Shown here: positions 28,599-37,759 of the stretch, piece after piece
Layout: each line of letters begins with the position of its first letter
Position numbering within the stretch: position 1 is the stretch's first letter
Source: Bacteroidota bacterium
Lineage (GTDB): Bacteria; Bacteroidota; Bacteroidia; Chitinophagales; BACL12
Direction: 5' to 3'
DNA length: 64,000 bases
NCBI GenBank assembly: GCA_016706255.1
Contig: JADJJZ010000006.1
Span: 992,001 to 1,056,000, forward strand
The notes under the pieces: model-generated
What the model saw: the letters and a program-made list of their open reading frames with translations, nothing else
The model's database searches: none
What the model was told of the DNA's origin: nothing
Translations under genes and position numbers: made by a program

Positions 28599-30263
28599 TT
28601 ATTTTATTTTGTTATAAACAATATCCAAAATTTCTTTTTCCATTTTTTCAGCCTGCGCAACCAATTGTTCGCCGGCAGCAATTTTATTTGCAGCCATTAC
28701 TTTATCACTTAATCCGCCCGCATTTATTTTAACATTTAAAAATGCACCAATCACTGCAGCCCTTGCGCACAAAGCACCTACACCCGCATCACTCACCGAA
28801 TTCGGATTGCCGAAATCCGCCATGGCTTTAATGGTATCCATACTTTCCAAACTTAATTCCATTACTTTAAATGGAATATTGATGGCGTTTAATGTAGCAT
28901 CCTGAATGGCTTTTTTACGCGCATTTTTTTCATCATCATTTGATTTAGGTAAACCAAATGCGTTCATAATTTGATTAAACGCATTGGTATCTGCATCAAC
29001 CATTTTTAATAATTGATCTTTTAAATGCTGACCTTTTTCTGCGTAGTCTGAAAATTCTTTCCAACGTTCATCCCATCCTTTTTTATGTGATGAAAGATTG
29101 GCCACCATTGTTGCCAGCGAAATACCCAAAGCACCAACATAAGCAGCAATACTGCCACCGCCTGGTGCAGGGCTTTCACTTGCCGTTTCATTTGCAAATG
29201 CACGCAAATTCATTGAAATTAATTTGCCAATTCTTTCCTTGCCATATAATTTATATTCAATAATTTTTTCCTCCGGATTAAAATCAGCCAACTCATCTAA
29301 ACCCATACTTTTTATAGCAATGCGAATTAATTCTTCATCACTCACACCCACACTGCGTTCCTGTTGTTCCAGAAAATATTTTCCGGCATCCAGCATACAT
29401 TGTAACGGAATTAATCCAACCAATTCACTGCCGGTTACGCGAATACCTCTTCGAGTTGCACTTTTATTTACTTCATTAAAACCAATATGCACAGGTGTAA
29501 CATTTATATTGGTGAGGTTCATCGAAATTTGTGCAATACCATATTCTTCAATATACCAGCCAATTGCTTTTACGCTTTTGCAAGTGCCCGGAATACGCAA
29601 TGGTTCGCCATGAGCATCTTTTTGTCCCGACGGATCAACACGACCATTTTCGCGCACATCAAAGGCAATAGAATTTGCGCGACGAACGCTGGTGGTATTT
29701 AAATTCACATTAAAAGCAACCAAAAAATCGCGGGCGCCAATAATACAATTGCCTGTTTTCGGATTAAATTTTTCACCATAATCCGGTTTCCATTCGGGTA
29801 GTAATATTTTTTGTTCTATACCTTCATATTCACCTGCGCGCACGTTTGCCAGGTTTTTTCGGTGCGGTGCAGAAGCAGCACTTTCATATAAATACACCGG
29901 AATACCCAGCTCATTGCCAACACGTTCGCCTAATTTTTTGGCGCAGGCGATACAATCGTCCATAGTAACATTGGCTACGGGAATAAACGGACAAACATCA
30001 GTTGCACCCATACGCGGATGTTCACCCTTGTGTTTGCGCATATCAATCAGTTCAGCAGCTTTTTTAATGGCTCTGAACGCCGCTTCCACCACAGCATCCG
30101 GCGTGCCCACAAAGGTCACCACTGTGCGGTTTGTAGCCTTTCCCGGATCCACATCCAGCAACTTAACCCCTTCAACCGTTTCAATAACGTCGGTAATTTG
30201 TTTAATAACAGTCATATCACGGCCTTCACTAAAATTGGGCACACATTCGATTAGTTGTTGCAT
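28599..30263 (-). CDS. ftcD: Bifunctional glutamate formimidoyltransferase / formimidoyl-THF cyclodeaminase
   Basis: Links histidine catabolism to folate one-carbon metabolism: transfers the formimino group from formiminoglutamate to THF, then deaminates it. 554 residues, the size of full FTCD. Residues ~1-180 are the FTCD N-terminal subdomain (IECVPNFSEGRD, HKGEHPRMGATDVCPFIPV), ~181-330 the second subdomain (RDFLVAFNVNLNTT), and ~340-550 the cyclodeaminase (ASESPAPGGGSIAAYVGALG). ATG 30263 is fixed by a -7 box 14 nt upstream. No hut genes are adjacent. Confidence 0.95.
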   Translation of the reverse strand: MQQLIECVPNFSEGRDMTVIKQITDVIETVEGVKLLDVDPGKATNRTVVTFVGTPDAVVEAAFRAIKKAAELIDMRKHKGEHPRMGATDVCPFIPVANVTMDDCIACAKKLGERVGNELGIPVYLYESAASAPHRKNLANVRAGEYEGIEQKILLPEWKPDYGEKFNPKTGNCIIGARDFLVAFNVNLNTTSVRRANSIAFDVRENGRVDPSGQKDAHGEPLRIPGTCKSVKAIGWYIEEYGIAQISMNLTNINVTPVHIGFNEVNKSATRRGIRVTGSELVGLIPLQCMLDAGKYFLEQQERSVGVSDEELIRIAIKSMGLDELADFNPEEKIIEYKLYGKERIGKLISMNLRAFANETASESPAPGGGSIAAYVGALGISLATMVANLSSHKKGWDERWKEFSDYAEKGQHLKDQLLKMVDADTNAFNQIMNAFGLPKSNDDEKNARKKAIQDATLNAINIPFKVMELSLESMDTIKAMADFGNPNSVSDAGVGALCARAAVIGAFLNVKINAGGLSDKVMAANKIAAGEQLVAQAEKMEKEILDIVYNKIK

Positions 30264-30277
30264 AAAAAAAATTTGTC

Positions 30278-30285
30278 CAAATATA
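30278..30285 (-). promoter_or_regulatory. -7 box TATATTTG of ftcD
   Basis: TATATTTG on the minus strand fits TAnnTTTG, 14 nt before ATG 30263. Confidence 0.6.
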
Positions 30286-30440
30286 GGGGGTAAATTGCAG
30301 TTATTGCGATAATTGTGGTGTTGAAATACCCTTTGTTGGCGGCAGTTTGTGGATAAAAAAGAATTTTTTTCCATATCATTTTTGCAGAAACAATTAATCC
30401 AATTATATTTGCACTCCCGTTGGTAAAACAATGGGCAAAT

Positions 30441-30513
<73 letters not shown>

Positions 30514-30555
30514 CAAAAAATGGCACGGTTCCAACCGTGCTTAATTTTTCCGGTT

Positions 30556-30641
30556 GCCCGGGTGGTGGAACTGGTAGACACGCAGGACTTAAAATCCTGT
30601 GGGCAGCAATGTTCGTGCGGGTTCAAGTCCCGCCCCGGGTA
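30556..30641 (+). tRNA. tRNA-Leu(UAA)
   Basis: 86 nt with a long class-II variable arm. Acceptor GCCCGGG/CCCGGGT, anticodon loop with TAA inside CTTAAAA, T arm GCGGG-TTCAAGT-CCCGC. CCA is not encoded. It ends 5 nt before a terminator hairpin, and a broken copy of its 3' portion lies 90 bp downstream. Confidence 0.96.
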
Positions 30642-30644
30642 CAA

Positions 30645-30672
30645 GGCCTCTGATATTTCAGAGGCTTTTTTT
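30645..30672 (+). terminator. Terminator after the tRNA pair
   Basis: GCCTCTGA / TCAGAGGC stem with a 4-nt loop, then seven T. Confidence 0.85.
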
Positions 30673-30730
30673 ATGCGATAAATTTTCTGTGCTATTAAAT
30701 GATTCGATTAAATCGTAATAAAAAATTTGT

Positions 30731-30796
30731 GCAGAAATGTTCGTGCGGGGTTGAGTACCTTAGCAACGGAGGTAGGTTCAATTCCCGACCCAGGTA
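30731..30796 (+). pseudogene. Broken duplicate of the tRNA-Leu 3' portion
   Basis: 30731-30749 matches tRNA-Leu 30604-30622 at 18 of 19 positions, and 30775-30796 matches 30620-30641 at 19 of 22. The two blocks are separated by about 25 unrelated bases, so no cloverleaf can form. It is followed by its own terminator hairpin. It marks the start of the accessory island and looks like a footprint of integration or recombination at the tRNA 3' end. Confidence 0.75.
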
Positions 30797-30824
30797 AGTT
30801 TCAGCTTTTGCTGAAACTTTTTTG
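30796..30824 (+). terminator. Terminator after the tRNA remnant
   Basis: AAGTTTCAGC / GCTGAAACTT perfect 10-bp stem, TTTT loop, T run. Confidence 0.8.
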
Positions 30825-30960
30825 TTTTAGTCATTTTGCAACTCATTGACAGTAAAGGCAAGATTTTAACTCATCCTTTTTTTTTGTAGCAGCACCTTTT
30901 TCCAACTATTTTACTTCCCAACCGGCTATTCGCTCCAACAAACCGTAAAATTACATTATC

Positions 30961-31014
30961 CTCAAAACCGGCTGTTTAATTAGCACATCAGCACATCAAC
31001 ACATCAGCACATTG
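30961..31014 (-). repeat. Octamer array with AACAGCCGG tail (left copy)
   Basis: Read on the minus strand: about four 8-bp units of the type ATGTGCTG, then AATTA, then the 16-nt tail AACAGCCGGTTTTGAG. The tail is identical to that at 45099-45114 but inverted. No gene is seen between the tRNA remnant and 31361; the rest of that 540-bp stretch shows nothing else recognisable. Confidence 0.8.
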
Positions 31015-31360
31015 GCTGGTTTGTTTCCGCTGCTATCCGGGCTAGAACAAAATTTTCAAATCCTAATGTTATTTTATGATCGTTCAACAATCGGGTATTT
31101 CGAATTTAAATTGAAATTAGTCAAATAGGGAATTTTTTTAAGTCCTACTATATAGCTACATTTTATTTTCAAGAATTAATATTGCTTAATACATTATTTG
31201 AGATGTTCAACGTTTACATTACTTCACATCCGGCAAATTTCGGGTTTTTCATACCAATGAATCCCTGAGGATGCAGTGCTTTTTAATAACCCTAAAAAGG
31301 ATGGGTTTTCCCAACAATTGGATATTCTTTTTTAAAAAAAATCCCTATATTTAATGTCTG

Positions 31361-32356
31361 GTGAAATATTTAGCAAACGATAAAACAGTTGTGTTTAGTT
31401 ATGATCCGTTCGGGATGATAACTGTGGGACGAAGTTGGGAGGCTGGAACCGAGTATGGGTATGGGTTTAATGGACAGGAGCAGGATGATGAAATTAGTGG
31501 TGATGGAAACATAAATTCTGCTGAATTTTGGGATTATGATACTCGACTCGCGAAACGATGGAATTTAGATCCTGAATTACATCCATGGCAATCCCAATAT
31601 GTTGTTTTTGATAATAGTCCAATAATTCTAACAGATAAAAAAGGCAATTCTACTTCAGAGAATGGTGGAGTTGAAACAGGAGAAAATGAAAAAACAAGGA
31701 AAGATTTGAAATGGTACAGAAAATTAACCTTAGCTGTGACATTACGTTGGACAGAAAAAAGTTTTATACGTTACAAAGATAAATATCTCAATAAATGTTG
31801 TTATAGTGGCAAGGGCTGCGGTAAATTATATAAGAAAAGCGCCTATGAAGCTGAAGTGCCAGAAGATCCGAGAAAAGATGAAGATAAAACTATTTCAAGC
31901 GGATTTGGACTAACTAGGGAGGTTACTGAATATCAGGTTGGTACTATTGCAAATTCAAATGCATCTGGTTTACAAAGAAATGAAACATTTAATCAATGTT
32001 ATCCTATTCCACCCACTGGAGTAATAGAGGTTAATGCTCAATTGTATGGTGTTCCAGATATGATAACCATAACTGATTGTAATACAGGTCCAATCATTTA
32101 TACAAGTCCATCTCAAGGAGATAGCGGTAGAAAGGATATACCGATTCCAACTGGTGTTCCATGTATTTGTATTACAGTTGCACCGAATTTAGGCCAATCT
32201 ACCAGTTATAAATTTTCTATTACTGATTTAAGCGTACCAGTAACTAAAGTAGTAACCACTTATAAGTGGCTCTTTTTTAATCCAACCTCAGTTGTAACTC
32301 AAGAAGGTTATAATCGAGCTAAATCTTATCGAACAAGAATAAAATTTAAATTTTGA
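31361..32356 (+). CDS. Orphan Rhs C-terminal fragment with variable tip
   Basis: 331 residues. Residues ~14-95 are the end of a Bacteroidota Rhs repeat-associated core: YDPFGMITVGRSW, YGYGFNGQEQDDEISGDGN, then FWDYDTRLAKRWNLDPE and VVFDNSPIILTDKKG, normally near the C-terminus of proteins over 1000 residues. The remaining ~235 residues are a variable tip of unknown function with a cysteine-rich patch (NKCCYSGKGCGKL) and a beta-sandwich-like segment (VPDMITITDCNTGPIIY). There is no signal peptide or Rhs barrel, so it is a displaced tip. It starts at GTG 31361; a TAA three codons upstream closes the frame. A TATATTTA (-7-like, one mismatch) precedes it. Its stop overlaps the next start. Confidence 0.75.
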   Translation: MKYLANDKTVVFSYDPFGMITVGRSWEAGTEYGYGFNGQEQDDEISGDGNINSAEFWDYDTRLAKRWNLDPELHPWQSQYVVFDNSPIILTDKKGNSTSENGGVETGENEKTRKDLKWYRKLTLAVTLRWTEKSFIRYKDKYLNKCCYSGKGCGKLYKKSAYEAEVPEDPRKDEDKTISSGFGLTREVTEYQVGTIANSNASGLQRNETFNQCYPIPPTGVIEVNAQLYGVPDMITITDCNTGPIIYTSPSQGDSGRKDIPIPTGVPCICITVAPNLGQSTSYKFSITDLSVPVTKVVTTYKWLFFNPTSVVTQEGYNRAKSYRTRIKFKF

Positions 32357-33426
32357 AACATATAGTAAATGTATTTATTATTTTTTTGATTAATGTAGAC
32401 TCGTTTGGTCAATGTGAATTAAAATCGGAAACAAATTTTTATATATTGGGTGATATACATCTTGATGATTCCTATTATAAAAATACTGCAAAATACATTG
32501 ATTTAATGGATAATTCGGTTGCGTTTCAAAAAAAATTGCTTAATTCACTAATAGATACTGGTCATGTAACAAATATAATTTACGAAAATCCAATTTGTTT
32601 GGAATACTTTTACTTGAAGTATTTCGAAACCGGGGATTCAACTTATATTTCGTTTATGACAGATAGGCAGTATGAGTTTAAAAACATTAAAATGTACGCA
32701 GAGGTAATGAGGTTAAATCCAACATTAAATTTTACTTGTATAGACATTCAAAATGATATAGATCCGCGTTTAGTTTTAGCGACATTGTTTTTAATTACTT
32801 TCTATGAACCGAATATCAATAAATTTGAAAAAGGTTCAACGGTCGATGGTTTTTATTCAATATATTATAAAGAATCATATGCTAATATATTAAATGGTAT
32901 TAAACTGGAAATAAAAGACGAACTAAGTATTTTGTTTGATCTCTACTTCAAGTACGGGTTAAAGGATAGCTACTTTGCAAAGAAAAAATTGAAAAAGGAT
33001 TTGAATTTATGGTTGAAAAATTTAAATATGCAAAAACTAGAAATGTTAAAGAACTACCTAGGACCAAATTTTAATTATTTTTGCAGGATTAGGGATTCCT
33101 ATATTGAAACCTATAAATTGCCGACAAACGATCTTAAAGGGAGAGAACCATTCTTAGTGCAAAATATAATTAATTGTTATAGTCCAGATTCTAAATATTA
33201 TTTACACATGGGTATTGCACATGTATTAAATGGTTACACATCCCAAAATACTGCTGAAGACCTTATGAACAAAGGATTCTGCTTTGACTCTTACTATTTA
33301 TTTTATTATCGATGGTTTGCTGAATATTATCCAAAGGAATGGTTTGATATTATTGAGTTCAAAAACGAGATTGGCTGGCCAATCTTCAAATTAAGTGACA
33401 AAAATAAAATCTGCTTTATTGATTGA
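32353..33426 (+). CDS. Secreted EreA/ChaN-like protein coupled to the Rhs tip
   Basis: 357 residues beginning at TTG 32353, which overlaps the preceding TGA (TTGA), so translational coupling is likely. A signal peptide is visible (VFIIFLINVDSFGQ). The order YILGDIHLDD, then TNIIYENPICLEYFYLKYFETGD, then LNFTCIDIQND and finally YYLHMGIAHVLNG recalls the erythromycin-esterase-like/ChaN superfamily (early GE/D-x-H, E-N-P, late G-x-x-H), but the match is weak and catalytic residues cannot be assigned. Position behind an Rhs tip makes an immunity or accessory role possible. Confidence 0.5.
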   Translation: MKHIVNVFIIFLINVDSFGQCELKSETNFYILGDIHLDDSYYKNTAKYIDLMDNSVAFQKKLLNSLIDTGHVTNIIYENPICLEYFYLKYFETGDSTYISFMTDRQYEFKNIKMYAEVMRLNPTLNFTCIDIQNDIDPRLVLATLFLITFYEPNINKFEKGSTVDGFYSIYYKESYANILNGIKLEIKDELSILFDLYFKYGLKDSYFAKKKLKKDLNLWLKNLNMQKLEMLKNYLGPNFNYFCRIRDSYIETYKLPTNDLKGREPFLVQNIINCYSPDSKYYLHMGIAHVLNGYTSQNTAEDLMNKGFCFDSYYLFYYRWFAEYYPKEWFDIIEFKNEIGWPIFKLSDKNKICFID

Positions 33427-33950
33427 ATTTTTTGGGTTTGTCTACTTCGTATATTAGTATAATGTGACTATAATTATAAGGAGTTGAGATTAAAACATAA
33501 TAGAACGGTCAATCATATATTAGTTAATTATTTGAAAAACTTTGGTATAACGGGTTTCGCCTTAACAAGTTAAGACACATTTTTGTAAAAGCAGGATGTT
33601 TTGACCAAACATTTAAATAATAAACTTTTGTTATACGAATTAATTTACAGTTATTTCATAAAATTGAAAACTATAATTTCTAACATATGGAAAGTTGTTG
33701 TAAATCACGGATTAATTAAAAAGGGCATTTTTGCGGTCTATGACTAGCAAGTCCAAGTTTGAATTCTGTCGTTCCAACCAACCTGTCGAAAGGCATTAAT
33801 TTACTTTATTTTATGGGAATGGCCAGGGGCGTATGTATATATTACATTCTCCCTGAGTAAGCGATAAATTTAACATAAATCGCATAACATTTTAAACAAA
33901 AAGCTAACCAAAATTGACAAATAATGTACTTTTTTCGTTACTTTTAACTC
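33427..33950. other. Non-coding AT-rich spacer
   Basis: No convincing gene. 33733-33780 reads like the 3' half of a tRNA (GTTTGAATTC ... CCAACCA) but lacks pairing stems and a 5' half. Confidence 0.5.
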
Positions 33951-34067
33951 ATGGTTAATTTAATCCCTGTGAGTATTAAGAACAATATTTTGCCTGATCC
34001 GCTCGGGATGATAACTGTGGGTAGGAGTTGGGGCAAAGGTATTGTGCATTATTACTATGATGAGTAG
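33951..34067 (+). pseudogene. Rhs remnant, second copy of the DPxGMITVGRSW segment
   Basis: A 38-codon frame from ATG 33951 reads LPDPLGMITVGRSWGKG and then stops at TAG 34065. The DNA around 33993-34033 is nearly the same as 31400-31440 inside the Rhs tip gene, with mostly third-position differences. It is a leftover of another Rhs C-terminus; whatever tip followed has been lost or replaced by the unrelated DNA downstream. Confidence 0.7.
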
Positions 34068-34222
34068 GGAAATAGAATGGATAGTAAAACAATTTGGGAA
34101 CACTGTCAAAAAGATGGCACTTCAAATATTACACAGCAGGACTTATAATCTAGCCCTGTGTGTATTTAAAAAAGATCATCTAGTAGCATCAAAAATAATT
34201 GATAGAACTCAATAATTTAAAT

Positions 34223-34723
34223 ATGAAAAAAAGGAAACTTATCGTGATAAATTTGTTAATTATTTTTACAAGTTGCTCGCTAACTAGGGAATCCGATGTT
34301 ATAATCACAAAGGACTATGTAATAAACCCCTATTGGGATAGTTTAGATAATTCAATGTCAATTTCAAGGATGAAAATGAAAGATAGCACAATGCGGATTA
34401 ATCTTGAAAATGTTACCTCCCAACAACTTTTAAATTATCTTGAAGAGGATACTACTTTTTCGTTTATATCAAATGTTCAATATAATGGGGAGAGCTATTC
34501 AACCCGAAAAGTATTCTTCCATAAAGACAATGGTTTCATATGGAGTAAACAATATGGTGACGACGAGTTTACAGAACAACTAGTGTTAGATTCAATTGAA
34601 CAAAAAAGATGGTATTTAATTTATGGGCTGGATAAGGAAAAAACAATCTATTATTTTTATATTGACGAAATTGGTATTTTACATACATTTAAAATTATAG
34701 CTTCGGATTGGACTAATATTTAA
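34223..34723 (+). CDS. Small lipoprotein, unknown (candidate immunity protein)
   Basis: 166 residues from ATG 34223; lipobox FTSC|SLTRES. The mature part is mixed beta with many Tyr/Trp (SFISNVQYNGESYSTRKVFF, KRWYLIYGLDKEKTIYYFYI). No domain is recognised. It lies 155 bp after the Rhs remnant and is more AT-rich than the core genes. Immunity against a periplasmic Rhs toxin is inference from context only. Confidence 0.55.
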   Translation: MKKRKLIVINLLIIFTSCSLTRESDVIITKDYVINPYWDSLDNSMSISRMKMKDSTMRINLENVTSQQLLNYLEEDTTFSFISNVQYNGESYSTRKVFFHKDNGFIWSKQYGDDEFTEQLVLDSIEQKRWYLIYGLDKEKTIYYFYIDEIGILHTFKIIASDWTNI

Positions 34724-34958
34724 TACACCATAAACAAAGTCTTACCTTATATTGAATTGAGGAACTTAAGATTAAAAATAAACATGCTAAGTATAAAAAA
34801 GATTCCGGCTTTGTAAATGCAAACTAAATTGTTGGCATCCAATAAATCATAATAACTTTAAAAAATGCTAATTGGTAAGTAAATTGCTTTAATTGAATTT
34901 ATTTAATTTATACTTAACCTTTATCGTATTACTTAATTGGTAAAATATTCGCATACTT

Positions 34959-35576
34959 TTAAATTACTTTATAAATGTATTCAATTTTGCTATCCTTTTC
35001 AGGGCATGACATAGGAATTGAGAGTCTGTTATTCTTTGACGTTTGTGCAACAATTAAGTCAATCAACACTTCTTTATCAACGAACTCTGTATCAAAATAG
35101 TAGGCTACAGAACCTTGGCTACTTTCCCCTAAAACCAGCAATCCTATAACGTTACATGAAAATCCATTACAATAAAAAGGCTGGTTGGTGATTATCAAAA
35201 AAGAACCCAATTCATTTTCATACATTAAAACTGAATCAGTGTCAAAAAAGTAGTATGCCCAGTCTATGCTATCTGTATTTAAATTAATTTTTTTATTACT
35301 TATGCTTATCGACCAATCAGAAAGGCTTTCTGGATTAAGAAATGAAAAATTTTCGTCCACAATAAAATTCGTATTAAAACAATATTTATCCAAAAATTTA
35401 ATTTTTGTGACAACACTATTTTTACTAAAGGATGTATCAAATTTAGGTTTTGCATCGATCCACTCAAATTTGCTTTGATTAATACTACCTTTTTCATTGT
35501 AACTTTTGCATGAATAAATAATAACAATTAAACCAAACAAAATGATTGAACTAATACTTTTTACCTTTTTTTTCAT
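34959..35576 (-). CDS. Lipoprotein, unknown
   Basis: 205 residues; lipobox IYSC|KSYNEK. Contains a small Cys pair (YCNGFSCNVIGLLVLGES) and a stretch STDSIDWAYYFF-like (NTDSIDWAYYFFDTDSVLM). No family is recognised. It is the only minus-strand gene among its immediate neighbours and is isolated by 235 and 557 bp of non-coding sequence. Confidence 0.55.
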   Translation of the reverse strand: MKKKVKSISSIILFGLIVIIYSCKSYNEKGSINQSKFEWIDAKPKFDTSFSKNSVVTKIKFLDKYCFNTNFIVDENFSFLNPESLSDWSISISNKKINLNTDSIDWAYYFFDTDSVLMYENELGSFLIITNQPFYCNGFSCNVIGLLVLGESSQGSVAYYFDTEFVDKEVLIDLIVAQTSKNNRLSIPMSCPEKDSKIEYIYKVI

Positions 35577-36133
35577 GTTTTTTCATTTTTGCTTTTTTGG
35601 GATTACCTCTTCATTTCGTTTCTTCCTATATGTCTTGTCTTGAAAAACCTTGCCACAGCTTAACCAAACATGATGCAAATTAAGAAAAAAAGAGAAGCGG
35701 TTATTAACTAAAAGGTTTACAACTTGTGTTTGAGGAGCGGTGGTAGAATGGCAAAATCATTCAAAAATCCAATAAAACCGCCTAGATTAGAGGAATATTT
35801 ATTTTACGTATGTCTTAGATGGAAATACCCTGAAATGATTCATTTCTAGGTTTGCTATCCTTAATTTGGGAGATAAATTTGCAAAACCTATTCTTTCAGC
35901 TATGAATTGAACAATATCCTAAAAAACCAATTTGAACAGCCATAGTGCTATGATTTTTAGCAATCATTGGTTATCATTGTAAAGTAATAATAGGATTAAC
36001 CGTAAAACCAAAATAGCTAACAAAATGTGCGTTTATTTTGGGAAGAGACATTGAACTAACGTTGGTAACCCGGAGAGTGCTGCAGAAAACTCGTTGGACA
36101 GAATTAGTGAAATGCGAATAAATAATATTTAGG
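35577..36133. other. Non-coding spacer, nothing recognised
   Basis: 557 bp with short frames only. No repeat shared with the rest of the window and no RNA fold could be recognised. Confidence 0.4.
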
Positions 36134-36793
36134 ATGCGAATAATTAAAGTAATTGTGTTTTTTTATATATTTTACATTGGCTGTGTTGAAGTGTTAGTAA
36201 GCCAAGTAAAAACAGAAGAATTTTTAAAAAATGAACAGATTGATACAATTAATTTTGCGTGCAATGAATTCGATTTAAATACAAAATCCTATAATTCTCA
36301 ATTTGTTTTTTCACCTTTTAAACTTGATTCAAACAATTATTTTAAAGTAGAGTTATTGGATCCAACGATAACCTACACAGGGCAATTTGATTTAATTAGG
36401 AGGAATATTGATACCGTGTTCCTGAGACCTGGTGAACTATTTTCAAAAACATACTTCAATTTGTATGATGAAACAATATTTTATTCGTTTTCTGATTCCT
36501 TAAATCAATTGAGAACAATTCAAACTGCAGTCTTCAATAATACCTATGTTACCTTAACAAACAAGGTTAAAAATGATTTATTGAATGATACGCTTATCCT
36601 ACTTAAATTGAAAAGTAGCATTGTTTTTACAGGAATTCCATTAATTTACGAATTAGTCATAAGTCAAAAATATGGAATTGTATATTATGGTCTTTACAAC
36701 AATATGCGATGCACTTGTAGGCGGATATTCAATGACCTTGAAATAGATCCTTACTTTTTAGAATCAATTTCATTATTAATCAAAACAGAATAG
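36134..36793 (+). CDS. Secreted protein of unknown family, paralogue of 39484-40083
   Basis: 219 residues, signal peptide MRIIKVIVFFYIFYIGCVEV. The core FDLIRRNIDTVFLRPGE, then RTIQTAVF, and the end PLIYELVISQKYGIVYYGLY with a Cys-Thr-Cys nearby, aligns in order with FDLYRISHDTIFFRQGG, PIQTASYL and PLIDRLTMLPNGLIVGYRFY of the minus-strand gene at 39484. The mature protein has two Cys near the C-terminus and one near residue 43. No known domain. Confidence 0.55.
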   Translation: MRIIKVIVFFYIFYIGCVEVLVSQVKTEEFLKNEQIDTINFACNEFDLNTKSYNSQFVFSPFKLDSNNYFKVELLDPTITYTGQFDLIRRNIDTVFLRPGELFSKTYFNLYDETIFYSFSDSLNQLRTIQTAVFNNTYVTLTNKVKNDLLNDTLILLKLKSSIVFTGIPLIYELVISQKYGIVYYGLYNNMRCTCRRIFNDLEIDPYFLESISLLIKTE

Positions 36794-36875
36794 TGGGCTA
36801 GATTGTTGCCTTTATGAGAGTTGGATTTGTGATTATAAATACTCTATAGTTATATAAATGTGATCTTAGTAATAA

Positions 36876-37130
36876 ATTGATTTAGAGGAATTAACTAACT
36901 TAGCTATCACCGGGTATGCCAATCAAAGGTTATTGTATGGATCGAAATCAATAATTGATTATAATTGCGATAAAGTAGCTCTAGGGAGTTTTGTTACTTT
37001 CCAGCCAAATGACTTTAATGAGGAAAAGGTAATCGTGATAAATTATAAAATGTTAAAGTGGGTAGCTATAGAAATTCTCCAAATTGTAATAAATTTAATA
37101 GGAAAAATTGCAATTGAAATAAGTATATGA
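36876..37130 (+). pseudogene. Open fragment without a credible start
   Basis: A frame open from 36876 with only a TTG (36933) as possible start encodes ~65-85 residues (SIIDYNCDKVALGSFVTFQP, then a hydrophobic end). It overlaps the next ATG by 4 bp. It could be a small gene coupled to the next one or a decayed 3' end; I favour decay. Confidence 0.3.
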
Positions 37131-37546
37131 AGTATATAATATTAAAATTTTGTTTGATTTTGATGGCTTCACACTTTTGTAATTGCTATAGCCAAACTAC
37201 AATTTATAACAATGGAGGTGATTACTTTCTTTCTGATAGTCTGGAATTATTAAATCAGAAAATTGATAAAGCTAAAAATGGATGGTGGGTTAGGAAGAAT
37301 ATTTTGGGGAACTATAAATACGCCATTCACTATTCAATGGGGATCAAAGATGGACACTACTTTTTATTTTATTTAAACGGAAATTTAAAGGAGGCGGGTA
37401 ATTATAAAAATGGATTATTACATGGTGGTGTGGGATATTATCGACGTTATCAAGAATCATGGTATAAGATGGAAACTTATGAAAATGGCGTTCTAATTAA
37501 ATCTTTTACAGATGATGATCCCGAATATGATCCGGGTGGCATGTAA
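37127..37546 (+). CDS. Secreted MORN-repeat / YwqK-like protein
   Basis: 139 residues with signal peptide ending NCYSQ|TT. The second half has two to three MORN-like units: YSMGIKDGHYFLFYLNGNLK, EAGNYKNGLLHGGVGYYRR and YENGVLIKSF, the pattern of the YwqK family. YwqK is the antitoxin of a Bacillus LXG toxin, and MORN-repeat proteins often appear as immunity proteins beside polymorphic toxins. The location in an Rhs island supports, but does not prove, that role. Confidence 0.6.
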   Translation: MKYIILKFCLILMASHFCNCYSQTTIYNNGGDYFLSDSLELLNQKIDKAKNGWWVRKNILGNYKYAIHYSMGIKDGHYFLFYLNGNLKEAGNYKNGLLHGGVGYYRRYQESWYKMETYENGVLIKSFTDDDPEYDPGGM

Positions 37547-37759
37547 TTGAACTGATGTTTTCATGGAAAATACAAGGGATGCTTACACATGCTCCGGAAA
37601 ATTAATTTGTATCTTTAATCATCATTCAAATGGAAGTAGACGGATTTAAGGGTGCAACAAGTATTTCACGGCATGCTTAGATATTAAGCACAATATTGAG
37701 CATCCAGAAAAAAAATAAATCCATTTAAATTTAAAAAATATTAAAACAAATTAAGCAAA

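Noticed and set aside
33733..33780. tRNA 3'-half-like sequence (GTTTGAATTC ... CCAACCA)
   Set aside because: No 5' half, no pairing T stem and no acceptor partner; the two real tRNAs here do not encode CCA. Too weak to call.
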